In this document: positions 25,923 to 34,607 of the stretch, one piece after another | Position numbering within the stretch: the stretch's first letter is position 1 | Layout of the letters: the number at the start of each line of letters is the position of its first letter | Assembly: GCF_001570485.1 (NCBI RefSeq) | Contig: NZ_BCTA01000051.1 | Location: 1-64,000 of the forward strand | Direction of reading: 5' to 3' | From: Mycolicibacterium novocastrense | Lineage (GTDB): Bacteria > Actinomycetota > Actinomycetes > Mycobacteriales > Mycobacteriaceae | DNA: 64,000 nucleotides | Position numbers and translations under genes: made by a program | The notes under the pieces: model-generated | The model's database searches: none | What the model was told of the DNA's origin: nothing | What the model saw: the letters and a program-made list of their open reading frames with translations, nothing else

Positions 25923-26939
25923 ATGGATGTCTCCACCATGACCGCCTGGCAGGTGCAGCGCCCGGGTCCGATGACCACGCGGCCATTGGAACGCGTGCGG
26001 GTCGAGGTTCCGCGCCCGGGCGCCGGCGAGCTTGCGGTGGCGGTGCGGGCATGTGGCGTGTGCCGCACCGATCTTCACGTCGCCGAAGGCGATCTACCCG
26101 TGCATCGGCCCGCGGTCGTACCGGGCCACGAGGTGGTCGGCGAGGTCGTCGAGGTGGGGGAGGACGCGGGTACGGAGTTCTCGGTCGGTGACCGCGTCGG
26201 CATCGCCTGGCTGCGACATACGTGCGGGCGCTGCCGGTACTGCGTCAGGGGTGAGGAGAACCTGTGCCCGGAATCGCGTTACACGGGATGGGATGCCGAC
26301 GGCGGGTACGCCGAATTCGCCACGGTCCCAGCGGCATACGCGCATCAGCTGCCCGCGGGCTACTCCGACACCGAGCTGGCGCCGCTGTTGTGCGCCGGAA
26401 TCATCGGCTATCGCGCGCTGCTTCGCGCGGACCTACCGTCGGGCGGCCGGTTGGGCATATACGGCTTCGGCGGCAGCGCGCACCTGACCACCCAGGTGGC
26501 CGTCGCGCAGGGCGCCGAGGTTCACGTCATGACGCGCGGGGAGGCCGCGCGTGAGCTCGCACTGAGCCTGGGGGCGGCGTCGGCCCAGGGCGCGGATGAG
26601 CGTCCGCCCGTCGACCTCGATTCCGCGATCCTGTTCGCACCCGTCGGAGAGCTCGTCCTGCCGGCACTCGAAGCGCTCGATCGCGGTGGCACGCTTGCGA
26701 TCGCGGGGATTCACCTCTCCGACATCCCGGTGCTGAACTACCAACGTCACCTCTTCCAAGAGCGTCAGGTCCGGTCGGTCACCGCCAACACTCGCGCCGA
26801 CGCCCGAGCCTTCCTGGCTTTCGCCGGCGAACACCACATCGAGGTGACCAGCCCGCCATACCCGCTCGATCGGGCCGACGCCGCGCTGAGCGATCTAGCC
26901 TCCGGCCGGGTATCGGGGGCCGCCGTGCTGGTCGTCTAG
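25923..26939 (+). CDS. adhA: Zinc-dependent alcohol dehydrogenase
   Basis: The protein has 338 residues. The catalytic-zinc Cys is in CGVCRTDLHV near residue 40, with the following GHEVVGEVVEVG signature. Structural-zinc cysteines are in CGRCRYCVRGEENLC near 100. The nucleotide-binding region IYGFGGSAHLTTQVA near 180 deviates from GxGGxG. It corresponds to Rv1862 (adhA). The MDVSTMTAW start at 25923 is preferred; ATG 25938 is possible. It converges with a hypothetical gene, overlapping by 4 bases. Confidence 0.9.
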   Translation: MDVSTMTAWQVQRPGPMTTRPLERVRVEVPRPGAGELAVAVRACGVCRTDLHVAEGDLPVHRPAVVPGHEVVGEVVEVGEDAGTEFSVGDRVGIAWLRHTCGRCRYCVRGEENLCPESRYTGWDADGGYAEFATVPAAYAHQLPAGYSDTELAPLLCAGIIGYRALLRADLPSGGRLGIYGFGGSAHLTTQVAVAQGAEVHVMTRGEAARELALSLGAASAQGADERPPVDLDSAILFAPVGELVLPALEALDRGGTLAIAGIHLSDIPVLNYQRHLFQERQVRSVTANTRADARAFLAFAGEHHIEVTSPPYPLDRADAALSDLASGRVSGAAVLVV

Positions 26940-27412
26940 AGCTCGGCCATCGCGGCGCCGAGCCGACCCACGAGATCCCCGCGGCCGTACCGGTATACGG
27001 GTCCTGCCCCGTCCGCCAGCAGTATGCGAAGCCGCGCCATACCTCGCGCCCCGACCGGCCGGGGAGAGTGCAGCCGCAGCGTTATCTCGTCGATCACGTC
27101 CTCGGCGGCGGCGATGTTCGGTACGTGCAACGGCACCCGTGAGGACATCAGCGGGCCGTGCCCGCGGGCATCTCGCACGATCCGCCGCAGTGCCCTGGCC
27201 ACCGCCTCACGCTCGGCGGTGGACATCAGCCGGGCGCAGTGCGCGGCGTACGCGTCGCTCTGGGGTGCGACGCCGCCGACGGCCGCCATCCGGTCGAACT
27301 TGTTCGCTCTCAGCCGCGCCACCATCCGCGCCCGCCGAGACGGGGCCCCGCGCTCGCTTCCTATGCCCGCCGACGGCGGCAGCAGGGTGTGCGGCTTCGC
27401 GTTGTCCGACAT
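26936..27412 (-). CDS. Conserved hypothetical protein
   Basis: The 158-residue protein is basic (many Arg) and has no signal peptide or transmembrane segment. Recognisable pieces are DRMAAVGGVAPQSDAYAAHC, RALRRIVRDARGHG and HVPNIAAAEDVIDEITLRL. I do not recognise the family. Codon use and GC are like the neighbours. It is divergent from the CGNR regulator gene and shares the palindrome-rich region 27413-27517 with it, so it is a candidate target of that regulator. Confidence 0.55.
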   Translation of the reverse strand: MSDNAKPHTLLPPSAGIGSERGAPSRRARMVARLRANKFDRMAAVGGVAPQSDAYAAHCARLMSTAEREAVARALRRIVRDARGHGPLMSSRVPLHVPNIAAAEDVIDEITLRLHSPRPVGARGMARLRILLADGAGPVYRYGRGDLVGRLGAAMAEL

Positions 27413-27460
27413 ATCAGTCCTCGATGACGATCGGATGTGTGACCATCGAAAACTTTATAA

Positions 27461-27497
27461 CGGTCATGCATGACCGGTCAAATTGAAATACCGGTCA
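27461..27497. promoter_or_regulatory. Palindromic operator cluster upstream of the CGNR regulator
   Basis: CGGTCATGCATGACCG (27461-27476) is a perfect 16-bp palindrome. Two further GGTCA half-sites follow at 27476-27480 and 27493-27497, all within 60 bases of the regulator start in an AT-rich patch. The arrangement suggests an autoregulatory operator also covering the divergent gene at 27412. Confidence 0.6.
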
Positions 27498-27517
27498 TCG
27501 AAAGCTAGCCTCTCTAT

Positions 27518-28096
27518 ATGACTCGCACGCGGTGGCTCGGCGACCAGGAGACAAAACCGGCGCCACCGCGTCTCGCGCTGGTCCAAAGCCTGGTCAACAC
27601 GGCGGAGTTGCCGTCGGGCCCGGACCGTTTGGCTGACCCGGACGACGCGCAGCCGTGGCTGCAAGACAGGGGACTACTGGCTCCCGGAGTGGGTGTCGAG
27701 GAGGCCGACCTCGAACTGCTGCGTGGCGTGCGCGAGGCCCTGCGCGCGATGCTGGTCCACAACGCCGGCGGTCCGCCGCCCAGCGCGGCGGCGTTGGCGC
27801 CGCTGCGGGCCGCAGCCGGTGGCCCCGCACGTGCCGAGGTCGACGATTCGGGGCGGATACGCCTCTCGGCGGTGGGCACCTCGTTGCGCGACCGCCTGAC
27901 CGGACTCCTCCTGGTGATTCACGACGCGCAGCGCGACGGCACCTGGTCACTGTTGAAGGCGTGCGCCAACGAGGAGTGCCTGTGGGCGTTCTACGATCGC
28001 TCCCGCAACCACGGCGGAACCTGGTGCAGCATGGCGACCTGCGGTAACAAACTCAAGAATCGGGAGTTCCGCGCCCGCAAGCGCGCCTCGCACTGA
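27518..28096 (+). CDS. CGNR zinc-finger (ABATE domain) transcriptional regulator
   Basis: The 192-residue protein carries an N-terminal stress-response ABATE-like domain (about 20-140, with LVQSLVNTAEL and LRGVREALRAML). A C-terminal CGNR zinc finger (about 148-188) has the ligands in CANEEC...WCSMATCGNKLKNR. The family binds DNA and is thought to respond to small molecules. Repeated palindromes directly upstream suggest autoregulation. Confidence 0.9.
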   Translation: MTRTRWLGDQETKPAPPRLALVQSLVNTAELPSGPDRLADPDDAQPWLQDRGLLAPGVGVEEADLELLRGVREALRAMLVHNAGGPPPSAAALAPLRAAAGGPARAEVDDSGRIRLSAVGTSLRDRLTGLLLVIHDAQRDGTWSLLKACANEECLWAFYDRSRNHGGTWCSMATCGNKLKNREFRARKRASH

Positions 28097-28098
28097 CG

Positions 28099-28860
28099 TC
28101 AGCTCAGGTGCCACACCAACGCGGCGGCCAGGGCGCCGAGCCCGTTCAGCGACCAGTGCAGCGCGATCGGCGCGATCAGGCTGCCGCTGCGGCGCCGCAG
28201 CCAGGTGAAAACGAAGCCCGCGAAGCCAGTGGCGACCACCGCCAACGTCACACCGGCAACGGTCCCCATCACACCCCCGCCGAAGATCCGGGTGAATCCG
28301 ACGTTGCTTGCGGTCAGGCCCAGCGAGGTGGCGATGTGCCAGAGCCCGAACAACAACGAGCCGGCCGCGGCGACACCACGCCAGCCCCAGGCGCGGTCGA
28401 GCGCTCCGTGCAGCACCCCGCGAAATGCCAGTTCTTCGGGGATCACGGTCTGCAGCGGAATGATGACCATCGACGCGATGAGGGCGCCCGAGATCGTGGC
28501 GTAGTTGTTGTTCATGAACATCGGCCGCGTCCACGGCAGCAGCGCACCGATCGCGATGACCGACACCACCAACGCGACGGCGCCCAGCGCGTAACCGGTC
28601 CCTGACTTCCAGTGCTCGCGGCTCAGGCCCAGTTCGGCCCACCCCAGACCGCGCGAGCGCACCAGCGCCACCAGCAGCAGCGCCGCCGCCGGGACCGTCG
28701 CCACACTGGCCCACGGGGTGGTGAAGTGCGCGATCAGGTTCGTCAGCGCCAACACCACCACAACCACCGCGATGTCGACGTACGTGCGGAAGTGGTGCAG
28801 CGCGGAAAGCTGTTCGACCAGCGGATGCGGGCGCTCGGCTAGGGCGGCTTGGTCGGACAC
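28099..28860 (-). CDS. CPBP-family intramembrane metalloprotease (CAAX protease-like, Rv1863c-type)
   Basis: The 253-residue protein has about seven or eight hydrophobic segments. The conserved motifs are in order: PEELAFRG (EExxxR, near 125), FGLWHI (FxxxH, near 155) and HWSLN (HxxxN, near 235), so the active site is intact. The substrate is unknown. GTG 28860 is chosen because the longer open frame runs antisense-like through the phosphoketolase gene. Its start lies 11 bases after the phosphoketolase stop, so the two form an operon. Confidence 0.88.
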   Translation of the reverse strand: MSDQAALAERPHPLVEQLSALHHFRTYVDIAVVVVVLALTNLIAHFTTPWASVATVPAAALLLVALVRSRGLGWAELGLSREHWKSGTGYALGAVALVVSVIAIGALLPWTRPMFMNNNYATISGALIASMVIIPLQTVIPEELAFRGVLHGALDRAWGWRGVAAAGSLLFGLWHIATSLGLTASNVGFTRIFGGGVMGTVAGVTLAVVATGFAGFVFTWLRRRSGSLIAPIALHWSLNGLGALAAALVWHLS

Positions 28861-28871
28861 GAAAATCCAGT

Positions 28872-31361
28872 TTACCGGTCGTGTTCGCTGAGGGTGTCCT
28901 GCGACAGCGACGGCGCCTGGTAATCCGGGTCCCACGTCCACCCCGAGATCGCCGGATCGTCCTCGCCGTGCTCCCGGGTGTAGCGCCGGGCGGCGAGCCG
29001 GGCATCGGCCATCTCCTGACGCAGCCCGGCCACGCTGCTGCCCAGCCCGTCGACGCGGTCGATCACGTCCATGACCAGGTGGAACCGGTCCAGGTCGTTG
29101 AGCATCACCATGTCGAACGGGGTTGTCGTGGTACCGCGTTCCTTGAAGCCGCGCACATGTAGCTGGGCGTGGTTGGCGTGCCGGTAGGTCAGCCGGTGGA
29201 TCAGCCAGGGATAGCCGTGGTAGGCGAAGATGATCGGCTTGTCCGTGGTGAAGATCGAGTCGAACTCGCGATCGGACAGGCCGTGCGGGTGCTCGGACTC
29301 CGGTTGTAGCCGCATGATGTCGACGACGTTGACCACCCGCACCTTCAGCTCGGGCAGCCGCCGGCGCAGGATGTCGGCGGCCGCAAGCGTTTCCAGGGTC
29401 GGGATGTCGCCGGCGCACGCGAGCACGACGTCGGGCTCCCCGGTCGTGTTGCTCGCCCACTCCCAGATCCCCAGGCCTCGGGTGCAGTGCGCGATCGCCG
29501 AATCCATGTCCAGGTAGTTCAGCGCCGGCTGCTTACCGGCGACGATCACGTTGACGTAGTGGCGGCTGCGCAGGCAGTGGTCGGCCACCGACAGCAGCGT
29601 GTTGGCGTCGGGCGGCAGGTACACCCGCACGACCTCCGGTCGCTTGTTGGCGACGTGGTCGATGAAACCGGGATCCTGGTGCGAGGCGCCGTTGTGGTCT
29701 TGCCGCCAAACATGAGATGTCAGAAGGTAATTCAGTGACGCGATCGGCGCCCGCCAGGACAGCTCCCGACTGCTGTTGAGCCACTTGGCGTGCTGGTTGA
29801 GCATCGAGTCGACGATGTGGATGAACGCCTCGTAACAGTTGAACAGCCCGTGTCGGCCCGTCAACAGGTAACCCTCGAGCCAGCCCTGGCAGAGGTGTTC
29901 GGACAGCACCTCCATCACCCGGCCCTCCGGACCGAGGTTCTCGTCGTCGGGGGTGACCTCGGCGAGCCACGCCTTGTCGGTCACCTCCAGGGTCGCCGAC
30001 AGCCGGTTGGATGCGGTCTCGTCGGGACCCATCAACCGGAACCGGTCGGTATTACGCGCGATGACGTCGCGCAGAAAGGTCCCGAGCACCCGGGTCGCCT
30101 CGGCCGATTCCGAGGCGGGCTGGTCGACCGGGACCGCGTAGTCGGTGAACGGCGGCAGGTCCAGATCCCTGAGCAGCAGGCCGCCGTTGGCGTGCGGGTT
30201 GGCGCTCATCCGCCGCTGTCCGCGCGGGGCGATCGCGCGCAACTCGGGTCGTAGCGCGCCGTCGTCGTCGAACAGTTCCTCGGGTCGGTAGCTGCGCAGC
30301 CACTCCTCGAGCTGGGCACGGTGCTCGGGGTTGGTGTGGGTGCCCGACAACGGAACCTGATGGGACCGCCACGTGCCCTCGACCTTCTTGCCGTCGACCT
30401 CCCGGGGGCCGGTCCAGCCCTTCGGTGTCCTCAACACCAGCATCGGCCACACGGGCCGGAAGGTCTCACTCCTCGACGCGGCTGGTTCCTCGCCGCTTGA
30501 TCGTCGTGCCACGGGCCTGCCCTGCTCACCGTCGAGGCGAGCGGCGCGCTGGATCGCGGCGATCTGGTCGAAGGCCTCGTCGAGGGCGGTCGCCAGTTGC
30601 TGATGCACGTTGGCCGGATCGTCCCCCGCCACCGTGATGGGCCGGTAACCGTAGCCGAACATCAGCGACTCGAGCTCTTCCTGCGGAATCCGCGCGAGGA
30701 CCGTGGGGTTGGCGATCTTGTAGCTGTTCAGGTGCAGGATGGGCAGCACCGCACCGTCGGTGACCGGGTTGAGGAACTTGTTCGAATGCCAACTCGCCGC
30801 CAGCGGGCCGGTCTCGGCCTCGCCGTCGCCGATGACACAGGCCACCACCAGGTCCGGGTTGTCGAACGCGGCGCCGTAGGCGTGCACCAGCGCGTACCCC
30901 AACTCACCGCCCTCATGGATCGAACCGGGGGTCTCGGCGGCGACGTGGCTGGGGATACCCCCGGGAAAGGAGAACTGGCGGAACAGTTTTCGCATCCCGT
31001 CGGTGTCTTCGGAGATGGCCGAGTACACCTCGCTGTAGGTGCCTTCGAGATATGCGTTGGCGACCAGGCCCGGCCCACCGTGCCCCGGGCCGGTGATGTA
31101 GATGGCGTCGACGTCGCGGTCACGGATGACGCGGTTCAGGTGCGCGTAGACGAGATTGAGCCCCGGTGTGGTGCCCCAGTGGCCGAGCAGTCGGGGCTTG
31201 ACGTGCTCCGGCGCCAGCGGCTCGCGCAGCAGCGGATTGTCCAGCAGATAGATCTGGCCGACGGACAGATAGTTGGCGGCGCGCCAGTAGGCGTCGATCA
31301 GGTCGAGTTCATCGGCGGACAGCGTTGGGGACAGGGCCTCGGCAGTCATCTGGCTCATCAT
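28872..31361 (-). CDS. xfp: Phosphoketolase (xylulose/fructose 6-phosphate)
   Basis: The thiamine-diphosphate enzyme splits xylulose 5-P (and possibly fructose 6-P) into acetyl-P and a triose or tetrose phosphate. Family motifs present include GHWGTTPGLNLVYAHLNR, ITGPGHGGPG, IHEGGELGYALVHAYG, ThDP-binding GDGEAETGPLAASWHSNKF, RTPKGWTGP, SWRAPIASLNYLLTS and HQDPGFIDH. There is an unusual insertion of about 20-25 residues before RPVWPMLVLRTPKG (DNA about 30465-30531). Start uncertain: ATG 31361, 31358 or 31349. At 829 residues it is slightly longer than the norm because of the insert. Confidence 0.95.
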   Translation of the reverse strand: MMSQMTAEALSPTLSADELDLIDAYWRAANYLSVGQIYLLDNPLLREPLAPEHVKPRLLGHWGTTPGLNLVYAHLNRVIRDRDVDAIYITGPGHGGPGLVANAYLEGTYSEVYSAISEDTDGMRKLFRQFSFPGGIPSHVAAETPGSIHEGGELGYALVHAYGAAFDNPDLVVACVIGDGEAETGPLAASWHSNKFLNPVTDGAVLPILHLNSYKIANPTVLARIPQEELESLMFGYGYRPITVAGDDPANVHQQLATALDEAFDQIAAIQRAARLDGEQGRPVARRSSGEEPAASRSETFRPVWPMLVLRTPKGWTGPREVDGKKVEGTWRSHQVPLSGTHTNPEHRAQLEEWLRSYRPEELFDDDGALRPELRAIAPRGQRRMSANPHANGGLLLRDLDLPPFTDYAVPVDQPASESAEATRVLGTFLRDVIARNTDRFRLMGPDETASNRLSATLEVTDKAWLAEVTPDDENLGPEGRVMEVLSEHLCQGWLEGYLLTGRHGLFNCYEAFIHIVDSMLNQHAKWLNSSRELSWRAPIASLNYLLTSHVWRQDHNGASHQDPGFIDHVANKRPEVVRVYLPPDANTLLSVADHCLRSRHYVNVIVAGKQPALNYLDMDSAIAHCTRGLGIWEWASNTTGEPDVVLACAGDIPTLETLAAADILRRRLPELKVRVVNVVDIMRLQPESEHPHGLSDREFDSIFTTDKPIIFAYHGYPWLIHRLTYRHANHAQLHVRGFKERGTTTTPFDMVMLNDLDRFHLVMDVIDRVDGLGSSVAGLRQEMADARLAARRYTREHGEDDPAISGWTWDPDYQAPSLSQDTLSEHDR

Positions 31362-31431
31362 CGTCGATACGGGCGAAGGGGTGCCACTCCTGTACCCGGT
31401 GCGCGTGAAGCTACCCATTAGCCTGTCTGGC

Positions 31432-32307
31432 GTGTTGGGATTCGCCGTGCCGCAGTTCGGGCCGTCCGCCCGGGCGGACCTCGCGCGCTACGCCGCCACC
31501 GCCGAAAACCTGGGCGCGGACAGTCTGTGGGTGGGAGACCGGCTGCTGACGGCGGTGCACCCCAGCATCGGATACGCGGGTCAAGACACCATTCCCGAGC
31601 AGTTCCGCGCGGCACTGGATCCGTTCATCGCGCTGGCGGTGGTGGCCGCCGCGACGTCACGCGTCCGGTTGGGCAGCAGCGTGTTCGTCGCACCGTGGTA
31701 TCCGCCGGCGCAGCTGGGCCGGCAACTGACCGCCATCGATGTGGTCAGCGGGGGCAGGCTCGTTCCGGGTTTCGGCATCGGGTGGTCGCCGGAGGAGTTC
31801 TCGGCCGCCGGTGCCCCGTTTCGCGCCCGCGGAGCCCAACTGGACGAGGTGCTCGACGCCCTCGAGCAGCTGTGGACGACGAATCCGGTGGAACACGACG
31901 GCAAGCGGTGGTCGATCCCGCTGTCGTGGGTGGACCTCAAGCCGGTCCAGCAACCGCGCCCGCCGATTTATCTGGGCGGGTTCACTGGAGCGAGCCTGCG
32001 GCGCATCGGGAGGCGCGGCGACGGGTGGCTCCCGGCGGTGCTGGTGCCAGGCGGGGTCAGCCCCGAGTTCCTGGCGATGCAGCGCCGCACCATCGACGAC
32101 GCCGCCCGCGAGGCCGGCCGGGATCCGTCGGCCATCCACACCTACGTACGGATCAACGTCGCCGGGGGCACACCGATCGACGCGGTCGCCGAGGCGGTGC
32201 GGACGCTGGCCGACGCCGGTTATCCCGATGTCTTCGTCGACCTGATGTATGTGGCCACCGACGCCGACGACCACCTGCGGTGGGTCGAGGGCCTCCTCGC
32301 GGCATGA
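31432..32307 (+). CDS. LLM-class F420-dependent oxidoreductase
   Basis: The protein has 291 residues from GTG 31432 (GTG 31405 would add nine). The luciferase-like fold is shown by VLGFAVPQFGPSARADL at the start, LGADSLWVGDRLL near 30, SRVRLGSSVFVAPWYPP near 80 and GRLVPGFGIGWSPEEFSAAG near 110. TAGCCT sits about 10 bases before GTG 31432, compatible with a leaderless start. It overlaps the CoA-transferase gene by ATGA, so the three genes 31432-36076 form a coupled operon, probably for CoA-ester or lipid metabolism. The substrate is unknown. Confidence 0.85.
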   Translation: MLGFAVPQFGPSARADLARYAATAENLGADSLWVGDRLLTAVHPSIGYAGQDTIPEQFRAALDPFIALAVVAAATSRVRLGSSVFVAPWYPPAQLGRQLTAIDVVSGGRLVPGFGIGWSPEEFSAAGAPFRARGAQLDEVLDALEQLWTTNPVEHDGKRWSIPLSWVDLKPVQQPRPPIYLGGFTGASLRRIGRRGDGWLPAVLVPGGVSPEFLAMQRRTIDDAAREAGRDPSAIHTYVRINVAGGTPIDAVAEAVRTLADAGYPDVFVDLMYVATDADDHLRWVEGLLAA

Positions 32308-34607
32308 CCGAACCACTGCTGGCCTCCGTGCGGGTGCTCGACCTCGGCGGCGCCGAATCCGACACCGTGGGCCGGCTGTACGCCGACCTCGGGGCCGATG
32401 TGCTCAAGATCGAGCCCCCCGGCGGGCGGTCCGCCCGGCAGGCGTTGCCGACTGTGGCTCGAGCGAGTATCCCGTTCCGGTTGAACAACGCGAACAAGCG
32501 GTGCGCGGTTCTCGACCCGGCCGACCCCGACTGCCGTCGGACGCTGTTGGACCTGGCGAGCACCGCCGATATCGTCATCGACAGCGGAAGATCCGGCGGG
32601 ACAGTCGAATTCGGAACATCGTGTGCTGCGCTGGCGCAACAGTTCAGCCACCTCGTGGTGCTGTCGGTCACGGACTTCGGCGCCGACGGGCCGTATGCCT
32701 GCTGGCAAGCCACCGATCCCGTGCTGTACGCGTTGTCGACCGCGCTGTCTCGTACCGGGCCGACCGCGGGCGCCCCGGTACTGCCGCCAGCCGGGCTGGC
32801 ATCAGGAACCGCTGCGGCACAGGCGGCATGGGCGGCGCTGGCCGCCTACTACCGCCGGTTGCGCACCGGCACAGGCGAGTACATCGACTTCTCCCGGTTC
32901 GAGGCGGTACTTCAGTCGCTGGATCCGCCGTTCGGATCGGAGGGTCAGGCGGCTGTCGGCGTCAAGAAGACCACCGAAATCTGGCGCGGCAGGCCCCGTA
33001 ACCAGAACATCTATCCGATCTTCGCCTGCAAGGACGGCCACGTGCGGATCTGCCTGCTGTCTCCGCGTCAGTGGCGGGGCATGCGCGCCTGGCTCGGGGA
33101 ACCCGAGCGGTTCGCCGACCCCGAGTTCGATACGATCGCCGCGCGGTACGCGGCATCTGACGAACTCAACACGCTGATCGGCGATTTCGTCGCGACTCAG
33201 ACCATGGAGGCCCTGGTCGCCGAGGGACAAGCGCGGGGGGTGCCCATCGCCGCCGTGCTCACCCCCACCGAGACGTTGGCCTCCGAGCACTTCGGTGCTG
33301 TCGGTGCGCTGACCACCGCCGAGTTCGCTCCGGGAGCGGATGTCGTCACGCCGGTGGGGCCGTTCGTCGTCGACGGGCACCATCGCGGCCTGAGGCGGTT
33401 GGCCCCAGATTCCGGCGCCGACGAACCTGTCTGGGCCACACCGTCATCGGTGGTCTCATCGCCGGACACCGCCGCATCGCAGCGTCCCTTCGACGGGATG
33501 CGCATCCTCGACCTCGGCGTCATCGTCGCCGGGGGCGAGCTCGGCAGGTTGTTCGCCGACCTCGGCGCCGAGGTGATCAAGATCGAGAGTGCCGCATACC
33601 CCGACGGGTTGCGCCAGGCGCCGCCCGGTCAGGTGATGAGCAGATCCTGGGCGCTGACCCACCGCAACGAGGAGAGCCTGGGAATCGACCTGCGGACCGC
33701 CGCGGGCGCCGGCCTGTTCTCCCGGCTGGTCACGGGCGCCGACGCGGTGTTCGCCAACTTCAAGCCGGGAACGCTTGCGTCGCTGGGGTTCTCCTACGAC
33801 CGTCTGCGGGAACTGAATCCGCGCATCGTTCTCGCCGAGAGCAGCGCCTTCGGCGCAACCGGTCCGTGGAGCGGCCGCATGGGGTACGGGCCGCTGGTGC
33901 GCGCAACCACCGGGGTCACCTCGCTGTGGGCGTCTGCCGACGGCGGCTTCTACGATGCGACGACGATCTTCCCGGACCACGTGTCGGCGCGGCTCACCGC
34001 GATCGCCGCACTGGCTGCGCTGATCCGGCGCGACCGATCCGGAGAGCCCGCACACGTCCACGTCTCGCAGGCCGAGGCCGCAATCAGCCAACTGGCGACC
34101 CGTTATGTCGCCGAATCCGCGCGGGCGGCAGGCCTGCCTGTCGCCGACGACACCGCCGCACACCATGTGTATCCGTGCGCCGGCGACGACGAGTGGTGTG
34201 TGATCTCGCTGCGCTCCGAGGCCGACCACGCCGCGCTGGAATCGATCACCGGCGGCGACACCGCCGAATGGACCCGCACCCGCGACAAGACCACGGTGGC
34301 GCGCACGCTCCAAGATGCGGGAATCGCCGCCGCACCGATGAACCGTGCCGTCGATGTGCCCGACGACCCGCAGGTGCGTTACCGAAAGCTGTACTCCGAC
34401 ATGGTGCATCCACTTTTCGATGCGCCCATGCTCACCGAAACGGGGCCGGCGCCGTACACGAGTATTCCGCCCGCCCGGCTGAGGCCCGCGCCGATGCCGG
34501 GGCAGCAGACCCGTCGGATCTGCCGGCAGATCCTCGACATCTCCGCCGAGGAGACCGATCGGCTCATCGCCGAGGGCACGCTCTTCGCATACCGAGAAAG
34601 GCCGTGA
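32304..34607 (+). CDS. Tandem-domain CaiB/BaiF family CoA-transferase (Rv1866-type)
   Basis: The 767-residue protein has two type III CoA-transferase domains. The N-terminal domain (about 1-360) has VRVLDLGGAESDTVGRLYADLGADVLKIE, quoted here as LYADLGADVLKIEPPGG. The C-terminal domain (about 390-767) has ILDLGVIVAGGELGRLFADL and LGAEVIKIES. Domain two keeps a better-conserved core (NPRIVLAESSAFGATGPW). The catalytic Asp of classical CaiB is not obvious in domain one. It is coupled by ATGA overlaps to the upstream LLM gene and the downstream thiolase-like gene. Confidence 0.9.
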   Translation: MTEPLLASVRVLDLGGAESDTVGRLYADLGADVLKIEPPGGRSARQALPTVARASIPFRLNNANKRCAVLDPADPDCRRTLLDLASTADIVIDSGRSGGTVEFGTSCAALAQQFSHLVVLSVTDFGADGPYACWQATDPVLYALSTALSRTGPTAGAPVLPPAGLASGTAAAQAAWAALAAYYRRLRTGTGEYIDFSRFEAVLQSLDPPFGSEGQAAVGVKKTTEIWRGRPRNQNIYPIFACKDGHVRICLLSPRQWRGMRAWLGEPERFADPEFDTIAARYAASDELNTLIGDFVATQTMEALVAEGQARGVPIAAVLTPTETLASEHFGAVGALTTAEFAPGADVVTPVGPFVVDGHHRGLRRLAPDSGADEPVWATPSSVVSSPDTAASQRPFDGMRILDLGVIVAGGELGRLFADLGAEVIKIESAAYPDGLRQAPPGQVMSRSWALTHRNEESLGIDLRTAAGAGLFSRLVTGADAVFANFKPGTLASLGFSYDRLRELNPRIVLAESSAFGATGPWSGRMGYGPLVRATTGVTSLWASADGGFYDATTIFPDHVSARLTAIAALAALIRRDRSGEPAHVHVSQAEAAISQLATRYVAESARAAGLPVADDTAAHHVYPCAGDDEWCVISLRSEADHAALESITGGDTAEWTRTRDKTTVARTLQDAGIAAAPMNRAVDVPDDPQVRYRKLYSDMVHPLFDAPMLTETGPAPYTSIPPARLRPAPMPGQQTRRICRQILDISAEETDRLIAEGTLFAYRERP

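Noticed and set aside
28861..29460. N-terminal extension of the CAAX-protease frame
   Set aside because: It runs through the 3' end of phosphoketolase on the same strand in another frame. GTG 28860 gives the family length.
31527..32303. N-terminal extension of the CoA-transferase frame to 31527
   Set aside because: It overlaps the LLM oxidoreductase in another frame. The real start is ATG 32304, where CaiB similarity begins and an ATGA junction exists.
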